Source: Polaribacter sp. BAL334
GTDB taxonomy: Bacteria; Bacteroidota; Bacteroidia; Flavobacteriales; Flavobacteriaceae
DNA: 64,000 bases
Reading direction: 5' to 3'
Assembly (NCBI RefSeq): GCF_015767435.1
Contig: NZ_JADWOV010000285.1
Coordinates: 28,783 to 92,782, forward strand
The position numbers and the translations under genes are program-made. Every line of letters begins with the position of its first letter. Positions within the stretch are counted from its first letter, which is position 1. Shown one piece after another: positions 26,250-37,217 of this stretch. Below the pieces are notes generated by a model. The model did no database searches, was not told the DNA's origin, and saw only the letters and a list, made by a program, of their open reading frames with translations.

Positions 26250-26368
26250 TTAAACAACAGAAACCCTTAAACAATAGAAACCCTTAAACAATAGAAACCC
26301 TTAAACAATAGAAACCCTTAAACAATAGAAACCCTTAAACAATAGAAACCCTTAAACAATAGAAACCC
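26250..26368. repeat. Seven tandem 17-bp units TTAAACAATAGAAACCC
   Basis: Units start at 26250, 26267, 26284, 26301, 26318, 26335 and 26352. The first has C for T (AACAACAG); the other six are identical. The unit is a shortened form of the linker found in the hexamer block just upstream, so it probably arose by local amplification. It ends about 110 bases before the promoter of the YqiJ/flotillin operon. Confidence 0.95.
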
Positions 26369-26476
26369 TAAAATAAACAGTGAACTATTTTTAAAAAAGT
26401 GATGGGTAATTCATAAATTTTGTTATTTTTGGAAATAGTAAAAAAGCTGTAATTCAGTAATTTTATTCTATGTCAT

Positions 26477-26510
26477 TTGATGAGAAATCAATTAAAATGA
26501 CTTAAATTTG
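26477..26510 (+). promoter_or_regulatory. Promoter of the YqiJ-like/flotillin operon, possibly leaderless
   Basis: TTG (26477-26479), 23 bases, then TAAATTTG (26503-26510), an exact TAnnTTTG -7 box. The ATG at 26517 is only six bases after the box, so the transcript would begin at or within a few bases of the start codon. Confidence 0.6.
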
Positions 26511-26516
26511 ATAGCT

Positions 26517-27080
26517 ATGGAAATATTAGAAAATTTAGAGCCATTACTCAGAACTTTTTGGTTTGTGGCAATTCCGTCAAGTGTTATTTTTATCATTCAA
26601 ACAATCTTAACTTTTGTGGGTGGTGATGCTTCTGATGGATTAGAAGCTGATTTTGATGGAGATTTAAGCGGTACAGAAACTCCGTTTCAACTATTCTCAT
26701 TGAGAAACTTAATCAACTTTTTATTGGGATTTAGTTGGACAGGAATTTCTTTTTATGAAACCATTTCCAACAGCCTTTTACTGATTTTTATTTCATTAGT
26801 TGTAGGAATCTTGTTTGTGTATCTGTTTTTTATCATCATCAATCAAGTGCAAAAATTGGCAGAAGACAATTCATTCAAAATAACAGATACATTGCATAAA
26901 ACAGCGGATGTGTATCTGACAATTCCCGAAAATAAATCAGGCAAAGGCAAAATCATGATTAGTGTAAAAGGCGCTTTTCATGAATTGGATGCCATGACCG
27001 AAAATGAAAAAATTCCCTCAGGAAAAGTAGTAAAAGTAATCAGAATAGAAGATCGTATTTTAATCGTAGAAACCCTTTAA
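26517..27080 (+). CDS. YqiJ-like membrane protein with C-terminal OB-fold (NfeD-related)
   Basis: A 187-residue protein starting MEILENLEPLLRTFWFVAIP. It has three membrane segments (about residues 15-35, 60-80 and 88-115) with an acidic loop GDASDGLEADFDGDLSG, followed by a soluble beta-rich domain (HKTADVYLTIPENKSGKGKI to KVIRIEDRILIVETL) that reads as an OB fold of the NfeD type. Such proteins are partners of flotillins in membrane microdomains. The flotillin gene starts 9 bases later. An upstream in-frame TTG at 26508 is part of the -7 box and is not favoured. Confidence 0.82.
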   Translation: MEILENLEPLLRTFWFVAIPSSVIFIIQTILTFVGGDASDGLEADFDGDLSGTETPFQLFSLRNLINFLLGFSWTGISFYETISNSLLLIFISLVVGILFVYLFFIIINQVQKLAEDNSFKITDTLHKTADVYLTIPENKSGKGKIMISVKGAFHELDAMTENEKIPSGKVVKVIRIEDRILIVETL

Positions 27081-27089
27081 TCCACTCAT

Positions 27090-28613
27090 ATGTTTTCACC
27101 CATCATTATTATTATAGTTGCCGCAGTTGTACTTTTTGTAACTATATCTGCCTTAGTTTCAAGATACAAACGTTGTCCTTCCGACAAAATATTGGTTATT
27201 TATGGACGAACAGGAGGTTCATCAGCAAAATGTGTGCATGGTGGAGGGGCTTTTATTTGGCCGGTAATTCAGGATTATGCTTTTTTGGATTTAAAACCTT
27301 TGTCAATTGAAGCAAATTTAACGAATGCACTGAGCCGTCAAAACATTCGAGTAGATGTTCCTTGTCGTTTTACAATTGCCATTTCTACAGAATCTGATAG
27401 TATGAATACAGCTGCTGAACGACTTTTAGGATTGACGTCTGAGCAAATTCAAGAATTGGCAAAAGACATTTTGTTTGGTCAATTGCGTTTGGTGATTGCC
27501 ACGATGACCATTGAAGAAATCAACTCTGATCGTGATAAATTTTTGGATAATATCTCTAAAAATGTGGATAGCGAATTGAAAAAAATCGGTTTGAAATTGA
27601 TAAACGTAAACGTAACAGATATCAAAGACGAATCAGGATATATAGAAGCTTTAGGAAAAGAAGCAGCTGCGAAAGCCATCAACGAAGCGAAAATTAGTGT
27701 AGCTGAGCAAGAAAAAATTGGGGAAACAGGAAAGGCAATGGCAGACAGAGAAAAAGATACTCAAATTGCTGAAACACATAGAGATAGAGATGTAAAAATT
27801 GCCATCACCCAAAAAGACAAAGAAATTAGTATTGCCACTGCAGTAAGAGATGAAACTATTGGAAAAGCAGAAGCCGCAAGAGATACAAGAGTAAAAACAT
27901 CCGAAGCAAATGCGCTTGCCATCCAAGGAGAAAACGAAGCGAAAATTGCGATTGCACAATCTGAGGCAAACAGAAGAGAAAAAGAAGCAGAAGCTTTGAG
28001 AACTGCGTTGGCATCAGAAAAAGTACAACAAGCAAAAGCATTGGAAGAATCGTATGTTGCTGAGCAAAAAGCCGAATTAGCGCGTTCTGAAAGAGAGCGT
28101 TCTACACAAATTGCGAATATTGTAGTACCAGCAGAAATTGCCAAACAAAGAGCCATTATTGAAGCACAAGCTGCTGCAGAAACAATCAGAGAAAACGCAA
28201 AAGGGGAAGCAGATGCTATTTTTGCGAAAATGGAAGCAGAAGCAAATGGACTTTTTGAAATATTGACAAAACAAGCACAAGGATATAAAGATGTGGTGGC
28301 AGCAGCAGGAGGTGACCCAAACAAAGCGTTTCAGTTATTGTTGATTGAAAAATTGCCTGAATTGGTAAGAACGCAAGTAGAAGCTGTGAAAAACATTAAA
28401 ATTGATAAAATCACTGTGTGGGATTCAGGAAATGGACAAGGTGAAAATGGGAATTCGTCCACTGCAAATTTTGTTTCAGGAATGATGAAAACAGTGCCAC
28501 CTTTGAATGATTTGTTCAATATGGCAGGATTGAATTTGCCAAGTTTCTTAAAAGGAGCAGAAAATCAAACAAAAGAAAGTTCGGAAACAACGGATGAGGT
28601 TAAGGAATCTTAA
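27090..28613 (+). CDS. Flotillin-family (YqiK-like) SPFH protein
   Basis: A 507-residue protein: one N-terminal membrane anchor (residues 1-22, IIIIIVAAVVLFVTISAL), an SPFH domain about 30-200 (GGAFIWPVIQDYAFLDLKPL, DVPCRFTIAIS), then a long Ala/Glu/Lys-rich coiled coil from about 195 to 405 with many EA repeats, and a C-terminal tail with NMAGLNLPSFLKG. It should form membrane-bound oligomers with the YqiJ-like partner. Family members organise membrane microdomains. The large reverse-strand open frames in the coiled-coil region are artefacts of its repetitive codons. Confidence 0.92.
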   Translation: MFSPIIIIIVAAVVLFVTISALVSRYKRCPSDKILVIYGRTGGSSAKCVHGGGAFIWPVIQDYAFLDLKPLSIEANLTNALSRQNIRVDVPCRFTIAISTESDSMNTAAERLLGLTSEQIQELAKDILFGQLRLVIATMTIEEINSDRDKFLDNISKNVDSELKKIGLKLINVNVTDIKDESGYIEALGKEAAAKAINEAKISVAEQEKIGETGKAMADREKDTQIAETHRDRDVKIAITQKDKEISIATAVRDETIGKAEAARDTRVKTSEANALAIQGENEAKIAIAQSEANRREKEAEALRTALASEKVQQAKALEESYVAEQKAELARSERERSTQIANIVVPAEIAKQRAIIEAQAAAETIRENAKGEADAIFAKMEAEANGLFEILTKQAQGYKDVVAAAGGDPNKAFQLLLIEKLPELVRTQVEAVKNIKIDKITVWDSGNGQGENGNSSTANFVSGMMKTVPPLNDLFNMAGLNLPSFLKGAENQTKESSETTDEVKES

Positions 28614-28623
28614 TTTTAACCTG

Positions 28624-28751
28624 TTGTGTAATTGAATTTTAAAATAAAATTGCCACGAATTCACGGATTTTCATCAATGATAAAAACAGTTATTGTGATG
28701 AAATCCTTACAATTTGTGAATTCGTGGCAAATAATAAATTTTACCCAATAG
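28624..28751 (+). repeat. Palindromic intergenic repeat, copy C (forward, shortened)
   Basis: TGTAATTGAATTTTAAAATA, TTGCCACGAATTCAC, a shortened centre with ATTTTCATCAATGATAAAAA, GTGATGAAATCC and GTGAATTCGTGGCAA. The 15-base terminal inverted repeats are perfect here. About 35 bases of the left centre present in copies A and B are missing. It lies between the convergent flotillin and pyruvate-kinase-like genes. Confidence 0.85.
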
Positions 28752-28854
28752 GTAATTACCTAAACCAATAAAACAAACGACTTCATCTCTTTAAAACAGT
28801 TGATCAGTCTCTTATCTTTTGTCTATTCTCTTTTGTCTACTTCAAAAACTACAA

Positions 28855-30357
28855 TTACGAATTGATTTTCTTAACAAAACGTTTTGCAATATTCAGCGCA
28901 CGTAATTCGTCTTTTTTCTTGAAAGAATGTTCTTCCATTCGTGTGAGAATATCTTTCAAAACTTTGATAGTTTCCAAAATATAAGGGCCTTTATTGAGCA
29001 TGACACATTCTGCTTTCACTGACAATGCAGCGTCACTGATTTCTGCTCTTGTAGGGATGCCCGTTTTCGCCAAATTATCCAACACTTGTGTAGCCCAAAT
29101 AACAGGAACGTGAGCAGCTTCGCACAACCAAAGAATTTGATTTTGTACTTCCGAAATTCGTTCAAAACCAATTTCTACAGCCAAATCTCCACGTGCAATC
29201 ATCACACCTATTTTGTTGCGTTCCATGCCTTTTAGGAGAATATCAGGCAAGTTTTCGAATGCTTCTTTATTTTCTATTTTAAAAACAATGCCCACATCTT
29301 TTGCATTGTTTTTTTGCAAAGCTTCATATAATTGACGCACATCTTCGCTATTTCGCACAAACGAATATCCAATAATATCTGCATATTTACAGGCAAATGG
29401 CAGCACTTCCATATCTTGTTCTGTCAAAGCAGGAAGACTCAGTTTGGTGTTTGGTAAGTTGATTCCTTTATAAGAACCCAACTTGGTTTTATAGCATTCC
29501 GTAATTTTCAACACCAAATAATGATTGTTTTTTTCAATCACTTTTGTTTTGATCATTCCGTCATCAAACAGCAAAGAATCTCCAATTTGAGTTTCGTCCA
29601 CCACTTGCTCAAGCACCACTTCAACTATTTTTTTGTGTTTTTTTAAGAAAGAAGTATCAAAGGAAATGGAAGCTTTGTGTAGGATGATTTTTTCGCCAAC
29701 TTCAATGCTTATTTTATCTTTTATTTTACCGTCTTTACTTTTGTGCGCTATTTTTGAAGTTCTCAGTTTAGGTCCTGACAAATCAATATAAATCTGTATT
29801 TTTTGGGCAGTTTCTTTTTCAACACTTTTAATATTCTCAACCATTTTTTTCCAGATGGACTCATCACCATGACCTAAATTTATTCGGGCAATTTTCATTC
29901 CGTGAGCAACCATTTTTTGAATCAATTCTTTGTCTTCAGCAGTTTCATCAGGCAAGGTGACCATAATAACAGCTCTTTTTTCTTTACTACCTTGGTTAAA
30001 TAATTGTGCTGTATGCTCTTTGATCAATCGCATGCTATTGGTATAGCCAATGATGTCCACATTTTTATCGATTTCAAAAGGTGAGTTTTGGATAAGATGA
30101 ATATTTCGAACCACGCTATATAAATTGCTATACACATAACCCTCTCCAGAACGTAAAGACGAAATGCCCAAATCGGACAACATACCATGATAGGATCTCA
30201 AATCTTTGCTTCTCAAAATCAAATAGCGCAGTAAGTTTTTGGCACTTAACTTATATTTTTCATCCACATGAAGCGTTAATTTATTGATAAGTGCTTCACT
30301 AGCATTCAGCTCTAAAAGTAGTTGCGACAATTCTTTTTCTAATCGTTGAATATCCAT
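28855..30357 (-). CDS. Pyruvate-kinase-like protein with N-terminal extension
   Basis: A 500-residue protein in which residues about 129-480 align with the pyruvate kinase barrel: RINLGHG (158-164, canonical RLNFSHG), IDLSGPKLRTS (191-201), YKGINLPNTKLSLPALTEQD, IGYSFVRNSEDV, the KIENKEAFENL catalytic strand, MIARGDLAVEIGFERI and ATQVLDNLAKTGIPTRAEI. It differs from normal enzymes in having about 125 extra N-terminal residues (helical, with LRYLILRSKDLRSYHGMLSD) and no C-terminal allosteric domain. Catalytic residues appear mostly kept. It may be a true divergent pyruvate kinase or an enzyme with another role. Confidence 0.8.
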   Translation of the reverse strand: MDIQRLEKELSQLLLELNASEALINKLTLHVDEKYKLSAKNLLRYLILRSKDLRSYHGMLSDLGISSLRSGEGYVYSNLYSVVRNIHLIQNSPFEIDKNVDIIGYTNSMRLIKEHTAQLFNQGSKEKRAVIMVTLPDETAEDKELIQKMVAHGMKIARINLGHGDESIWKKMVENIKSVEKETAQKIQIYIDLSGPKLRTSKIAHKSKDGKIKDKISIEVGEKIILHKASISFDTSFLKKHKKIVEVVLEQVVDETQIGDSLLFDDGMIKTKVIEKNNHYLVLKITECYKTKLGSYKGINLPNTKLSLPALTEQDMEVLPFACKYADIIGYSFVRNSEDVRQLYEALQKNNAKDVGIVFKIENKEAFENLPDILLKGMERNKIGVMIARGDLAVEIGFERISEVQNQILWLCEAAHVPVIWATQVLDNLAKTGIPTRAEISDAALSVKAECVMLNKGPYILETIKVLKDILTRMEEHSFKKKDELRALNIAKRFVKKINS

Positions 30358-30447
30358 TTTTTACAATTGTAAGTAATTCGTTTGACAACGTAAAGAAATG
30401 TATTAATTGTCAATTGTATATTATGAAATTATGAAATTTTATTGGGT

Positions 30448-30597
30448 TCAGAATTGTGAATTGGAATGTGAAATTGGAAAGGTTTCTGATGTTTTTTTTG
30501 AATACTGTAAGCTCTTGTTTCTTTTGTTAAAGTAATCAAGGATTTCTTGTAGTTGAATTTCTGATAATTTTGTCCAAATTACATTTCGTTCAACCAT
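30448..30597 (-). pseudogene. Truncated RelE/ParE-type toxin
   Basis: A 49-codon frame starting MVERNVIWTKLSEIQLQEIL and continuing DYFNKRNKSLQYSKK resembles the first 35 or so residues of plasmid-stabilisation RelE/ParE toxins, then runs into unrelated sequence and stops. Intact toxins are about 95 residues. Its ATG lies inside the upstream antitoxin gene (19-base overlap), the arrangement of a functional pair, so it looks like a toxin that has lost its C-terminal two thirds. Confidence 0.6.
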
Positions 30598-30815
30598 TCT
30601 GATACTTTTTGATCCATTTCTGATTGCGAAATTACAATTCCTTTTTTTCCTTCTGAACTCGCAAAAAGTAGTTCTTGCTCTAATTCTGGAGAAATTTCAA
30701 TAAACGATTCTTTTTTATTGTAATCTAAGATTGTCTTGATAGCAATAAGAAACTCAGTATCATCAATCCTTGAAATTCGGTGAATTAATTCTTGTTTCAA
30801 TTCAATTGTATTCAT
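30579..30815 (-). CDS. Antitoxin-like small protein (orphaned)
   Basis: A 78-residue acidic protein: ELKQELIHRISRIDDTEFL, then ISPELEQELLFASSEGKKG and MDQKVSEWLNEM. This is the common layout of Bacteroidota antitoxins that pair with RelE/ParE-type toxins, with a C-terminal toxin-binding helix. The overlapping downstream toxin frame is truncated, so the antitoxin is probably a solitary survivor. Confidence 0.7.
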   Translation of the reverse strand: MNTIELKQELIHRISRIDDTEFLIAIKTILDYNKKESFIEISPELEQELLFASSEGKKGIVISQSEMDQKVSEWLNEM

Positions 30816-30894
30816 TTTTTTGTTTTAAATCCATTATAAAGTTACAAAATTTAATGAACTAATTATTGTAAACCTCAACATTTAAAATCCTTCT

Positions 30895-32187
30895 TTACAA
30901 CTCATTCACTCGTTTGTTTTGCGCTTGCATAAATTGAATTTGTTTTGGTTCGCCAATAACTTGCCTTTGGTAGATGCTTGTATGCCCTGAAAGTAAATAG
31001 GAAACTACACACCCAATGGCTACAAAAACCCCACATTCTATGCCAAATAATTCAATGGCCATGAACGTGCACGCAATAGGTGTATTGGTTGCTCCTGCAA
31101 AAACCGCTACAAATCCCATTCCAGCCAACAATGCTGTGGGTAGTGGAATAAACAAACTCAAAGCACTGCCTAAAGTGGCTCCAATAAAAAATAAGGGCGT
31201 CACTTCTCCACCTTTAAATCCAGCAGCTAATGTAAGTATGGTAAATGCCATTTTGATGGCAAAATCATACATGGGCAATTGCGTTTCAAAAGAGGCTACA
31301 ATCGTAGGAATTCCCAATCCAATATACTTGGTAGTTCCTATTGCAAAAACAGCAACAGCCACCAAAATCCCACCAATCAACGGACGAAATGGAGGATAGG
31401 TGATTCGCTTTTTAAACACATCAGTGGTGATGTGCATGAATTTACTAAACGTGGCTGCACAAATTCCAAAGACAATTCCTGCAGCAATGGCATATAAAAT
31501 TGTGGTAATAGAAACAGAAGGAATGCTATCAATGTAATAGGAGGTATGTGGTGTTTCCCAAAGTTTGGTGACAATATCAGCAAAAATCGCCGTAACAAAT
31601 GCCGGAAAAATAGCGCTGTAACTGATTTTCCCAATCAAGAAAAACTCTAACGCAAAGATTGCACCTGCCAATGGCGTTCCAAAAACAGACCCAAATCCAC
31701 CAGCAACAGCAGCAATCAATAGTATTTTTCGGTCTTCTGTTGATAAGCGCAATGGTTTGCTAAACTGGTCTGCAATAGCGCCAGCCATTTGCAATGCAGT
31801 GCCTTCACGTCCTGCAGAACCTCCCAAAAAGTGAGTGATGATGGTGCCTGCATACACAAAAGGGGCCATGATAAACGGAATCGTTTTTTGAGGCGCATGA
31901 ATGGTATCAATCAACAAATTGTTTCCAGCAACCACTTCTTTCCCATAATAATGATAGACCAATCCAATTCCCAAACCTCCAATGGGCAATAAGGCAATAA
32001 TCCAAAGATGATTTTCACGAAAATCAGTTGCCCAATCCAATGATTGTAAAAAACCCGCAGAAGCACTTCCAATCAAAAGACCTAAACAAAGGCTGATGAA
32101 TGTCCATTTGAAAATAAAAAGTGTGGCAGGATATTTTTTCAATTTTGAAAGAACATTTTTTTGGGTTGATGTTTTTGGTTGTTGCAT
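30895..32187 (-). CDS. CLC-family anion antiporter, fluoride (CLC-F) type
   Basis: A 430-residue CLC transporter with about ten membrane helices. Two signatures point to the fluoride/proton antiporter subfamily: GNNLLID at residues 88-94 where chloride CLCs have GSGIP, and GREGT at 126-130 where chloride CLCs have G(K/R)EGP. GGEVTPLFFIGA later corresponds to the GxFxP region. There are no cytoplasmic CBS domains. A role in exporting fluoride is inferred from these signatures. No fluoride riboswitch consensus is seen upstream. The gene stands alone. Confidence 0.8.
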   Translation of the reverse strand: MQQPKTSTQKNVLSKLKKYPATLFIFKWTFISLCLGLLIGSASAGFLQSLDWATDFRENHLWIIALLPIGGLGIGLVYHYYGKEVVAGNNLLIDTIHAPQKTIPFIMAPFVYAGTIITHFLGGSAGREGTALQMAGAIADQFSKPLRLSTEDRKILLIAAVAGGFGSVFGTPLAGAIFALEFFLIGKISYSAIFPAFVTAIFADIVTKLWETPHTSYYIDSIPSVSITTILYAIAAGIVFGICAATFSKFMHITTDVFKKRITYPPFRPLIGGILVAVAVFAIGTTKYIGLGIPTIVASFETQLPMYDFAIKMAFTILTLAAGFKGGEVTPLFFIGATLGSALSLFIPLPTALLAGMGFVAVFAGATNTPIACTFMAIELFGIECGVFVAIGCVVSYLLSGHTSIYQRQVIGEPKQIQFMQAQNKRVNEL

Positions 32188-32303
32188 GTATTTCCTGATT
32201 GCGATTTTATGATTTTTATGTTAATCTTGGTTGTTGAGCATACTCTTTTCGCTAGTAAGCAAAAATCCAGCAATAAGTTTTTTACGTTATTGGCTGAAGT
32301 ATT

Positions 32304-32924
32304 TTATTCGTTTTTCCAATTTATTTCTGTCGCAATTTCCTCAAATGTGTAATTCCCAAATTTTAATATTTCTCCTTTTTCATTTATAATTCCATGTTGA
32401 GCACATTTAATCGAAAAATGATTACACCCATTTTCGTGTTTTTCCTTTTCCCAATATTCTTTTTCGCATTTTTTTCCAAATATTGCTCTGTTATTTTGAA
32501 ATGAAGTAATTACTTCAAATTGAGGTTTTATTATAATTTCTCCTTTTTCATTAGCAAAACCAATTTTATCATTTTTGTCAATTATTCTGATTTTATTCTC
32601 TATTAAATTGTCAGGTGAAGGTTCTCCATTTACAGAATTATAAACTTTAAAAAGGATTTTTTCATTAGAGTCAATTGCTGACCAACCAGATTCTCCTTTT
32701 ATTCCGAAAACAGCAAAGTGTTTCAAAGAATTTTCTGTTAAAAAAGCATAATATTTTGACGTATCAAGTTCGTGTAAAATATTTTCTTTTTCATCAACAA
32801 GATAATATTGATTTACTGTTTCATATTTTTCCTCAATCTTTACTTTAAATTTCTTCTGACAATAACTATTGATTGAGAAAAAAATTAATGTAATAAGTAC
32901 AATGCTTGATTTCAGGTTTCTCAC
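32304..32924 (-). CDS. WG-repeat protein, exported
   Basis: A 206-residue protein with a signal peptide (MRNLKSSIVLITLIFFSINSYCQ) and WG/KWGF-like repeats: GESGWSAIDSNEKILFKV, DKIGFANEKGEIIIKPQFE and QHGIINEKGEILKFG. These repeats form small beta units of unknown function. The start is GTG at 32924 with an in-frame stop three codons upstream, so no ATG start is available. It is a likely accessory gene. Confidence 0.75.
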   Translation of the reverse strand: MRNLKSSIVLITLIFFSINSYCQKKFKVKIEEKYETVNQYYLVDEKENILHELDTSKYYAFLTENSLKHFAVFGIKGESGWSAIDSNEKILFKVYNSVNGEPSPDNLIENKIRIIDKNDKIGFANEKGEIIIKPQFEVITSFQNNRAIFGKKCEKEYWEKEKHENGCNHFSIKCAQHGIINEKGEILKFGNYTFEEIATEINWKNE

Positions 32925-33114
32925 TTGCGTTTAGTTTATATTACAGCCAAATATTTAATAGGCGCAGGTTTATGTAACTTTTTTAGGTTTTATAAAACTT
33001 CTATAAAATCTATCAATTACAAGATGATACTTAAAAAGCGCTTCTATTTCAAGCGAATATATAAAAAAGCATAGAATTAAAATGTAGTTTTTATGCGAAT
33101 TATTCTTTTATGAC

Positions 33115-33122
33115 TAGCTTTG
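33115..33122 (+). promoter_or_regulatory. Candidate -7 box for the methyltransferase operon
   Basis: TAGCTTTG matches TAnnTTTG and lies 26 bases before the GTG start at 33148. No clear -33 TTG is seen at the right distance. Confidence 0.45.
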
Positions 33123-33147
33123 TAGTATCATTTTCAATCCAACACTC

Positions 33148-33765
33148 GTGCACTGTCCACTTTGCGAAAACTTGTTAGAACATCCCATAGATGCTTTTTA
33201 CTTTCATTGCCAAACCTGTGATGCGTATGTAAAAGACAATGCGTTTTATTTGGATGAACATCAGGAAAAAGAACGCTATGAAATTCATAATAATGATGTA
33301 AATGATGTTGGATATCAGCAATTTACATCACCAATCACCAATTATATTTTAGAAAAGTATTCGCCAAATCAGTTGGGTTTAGATTTTGGTTGTGGCACAG
33401 GACCTGTGATTAGCAAACAGTTGCATGACCAACATTACCGAGTGAAATTGTACGATCCTTATTTTTTTACAGATGAATCTTACCTCAATTTTCAATACGA
33501 TTACATTTTTAGTTGTGAGGTTTTTGAACATTTTTACCATCCAAAACAAGAAATTGAAAAATTGTTACGTCTTTTGAAAACATCAGGAAGATTGCTAATT
33601 ATGACACATTTGTATGATGGTGTGATTGCTTTTCCCAATTGGTATTATCGCAAAGACCCAACACACGTTTTTATATATACTTCCAAAACGATTGCTTATA
33701 TTGCTGAAAAATATCAATTGCATATCGAGTTTCAAAATAACAGATTCTTCATACTTCAAAAATGA
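33148..33765 (+). CDS. Class I SAM methyltransferase with N-terminal zinc ribbon
   Basis: A 205-residue protein. Four cysteines (Cys3 and Cys6 in HCPLC, Cys21 and Cys24 in HCQTC) form a probable zinc ribbon. The SAM-binding motif LGLDFGCGTGPV follows near residues 75-86, and FSCEVFEHFYHPKQEIEKLL is the typical post-II region of the Methyltransf_23 group. The start is GTG at 33148, since no in-frame ATG lies between it and the upstream stop. It overlaps the CDF transporter by four bases. The substrate is unknown. Confidence 0.82.
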   Translation: MHCPLCENLLEHPIDAFYFHCQTCDAYVKDNAFYLDEHQEKERYEIHNNDVNDVGYQQFTSPITNYILEKYSPNQLGLDFGCGTGPVISKQLHDQHYRVKLYDPYFFTDESYLNFQYDYIFSCEVFEHFYHPKQEIEKLLRLLKTSGRLLIMTHLYDGVIAFPNWYYRKDPTHVFIYTSKTIAYIAEKYQLHIEFQNNRFFILQK

Positions 33766-34631
33766 GCCAAGAACAATCAGCCATAAAAACCACTTATTTT
33801 AGTATTGTAAGCAATACCATTTTGGCAATTGTAAAAGGATTGGCAGGGTTTTTCGGGAATTCGTATGCCTTGATTGCAGATGCTATTGAATCCACTACAG
33901 ATATTTTTTCATCCTTATTGGTGTTGTTTGGTTTGAAATATGCCAAACGTCCTGCTGATAAAAATCATCCTTATGGACATGGAAAAATAGAACCTTTGAT
34001 CACGTTTTTGGTGGTTGTTTTTTTAGTAATCTCCGCAGGAATCATCGCTCATGAAAGTATCCAAAACATTCAAATTCCTCATAAATCGCCCAAATCATGG
34101 ACATTGATGGTTTTGGGAATCATCATTTTATGGAAAGAAATTTCCTACAGAATTGTCATCAAAAAAAGCAAAGAAATCAACAGTTCTTCTTTAAAAGCAG
34201 ATGCTTGGCACCATAGAAGTGATGCAATAACTTCGGTCATGGCATTTATCGGAATTTCGATTGCGTTGATTTTTGGAGAAGGGTATGAAACTGCAGATGA
34301 TTGGGCTGCATTGTTAGCATCAGGATTTATTTTATACAATAGTTATTTGATTTTTAGACCGGCTTTGGGTGAAATCATGGACGAGCATTTGTATGATGAT
34401 TTATTGGCGGAAATCAGAAAAAAATCTACAGAAGTTCAGGGAGTTTTAGATACAGAAAAATGTTTTATTCGCAAAGCAGGTATGAAATTTCATATTGATT
34501 TGCATATCATTGTGGATGCAAAAATCACAGTGAAAGAGGGTCATGACATTGCGCATGCCTTGAAAGATTATTTGAAGAACAATATAGATGGCATTGGACA
34601 GGTTTTGATTCATGTTGAGCCGAATGAATAA
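33762..34631 (+). CDS. Cation diffusion facilitator (CDF) efflux transporter
   Basis: A 289-residue CDF-family protein with six predicted membrane helices and a C-terminal cytoplasmic domain (about 205-289). Metal-site motifs are ALIADAIESTTDIFSS in helix 2 and WHHRSDAITS in helix 5. The loop YAKRPADKNHPYGHGKIEP is characteristic. Substrate is probably Zn, Fe or Mn; the motif AIEST/HRSD does not settle it. The ATG overlaps the methyltransferase stop (ATGA). Confidence 0.9.
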   Translation: MSQEQSAIKTTYFSIVSNTILAIVKGLAGFFGNSYALIADAIESTTDIFSSLLVLFGLKYAKRPADKNHPYGHGKIEPLITFLVVVFLVISAGIIAHESIQNIQIPHKSPKSWTLMVLGIIILWKEISYRIVIKKSKEINSSSLKADAWHHRSDAITSVMAFIGISIALIFGEGYETADDWAALLASGFILYNSYLIFRPALGEIMDEHLYDDLLAEIRKKSTEVQGVLDTEKCFIRKAGMKFHIDLHIIVDAKITVKEGHDIAHALKDYLKNNIDGIGQVLIHVEPNE

Positions 34632-34648
34632 TTTTTTGTTATCATGAT

Positions 34649-34817
34649 ATTATTGAATAGTAACATAAATTTTTTTGCCACAAATTCACAATTTTTCAAT
34701 TATTCATCACAATAATTGTTTTCATCTTTGATGAAAATTTGAATTTATTGGATTCATGTTCATAAAAAATTCTTGAATTCGTGGCAAAACATTTTAAAAT
34801 TCAATTACTCCCAATAG
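34649..34817 (-). repeat. Palindromic intergenic repeat, copy D (reverse)
   Basis: The reverse form: TTTTTTGCCACAAATTCAC on the left, the inner hairpin TTTTCATC-TTT-GATGAAAA, and GAATTCGTGGCAAAA with ATTTTAAAATTCAATTAC at the right. It lies between the CDF transporter and katG. Confidence 0.83.
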
Positions 34818-34822
34818 TTTAA

Positions 34823-37210
<2,388 letters not shown>

Positions 37211-37217
37211 ATACATT

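Noticed and set aside
26250..26368. CRISPR array
   Set aside because: Units are directly adjacent with no unique spacers, and no cas genes are present in the window.
27761..28324. Long reverse-strand frame of 187 codons rich in Ala, Ser and Phe
   Set aside because: It is the complement of the Ala/Glu/Lys coiled coil of the flotillin, where repetitive codons keep the other strand open. No domain and wrong composition.
14161..32296. Shared 12-mer CGTTATTGGCTG at 14161 and 32285 as gene-cassette attachment sites
   Set aside because: Only two copies, no integrase and no inverted-repeat structure typical of attC; too little to call.
32188..32303. Fluoride riboswitch upstream of the CLC gene
   Set aside because: The conserved GATGG and GTTCGCC-type elements are absent on the minus strand.
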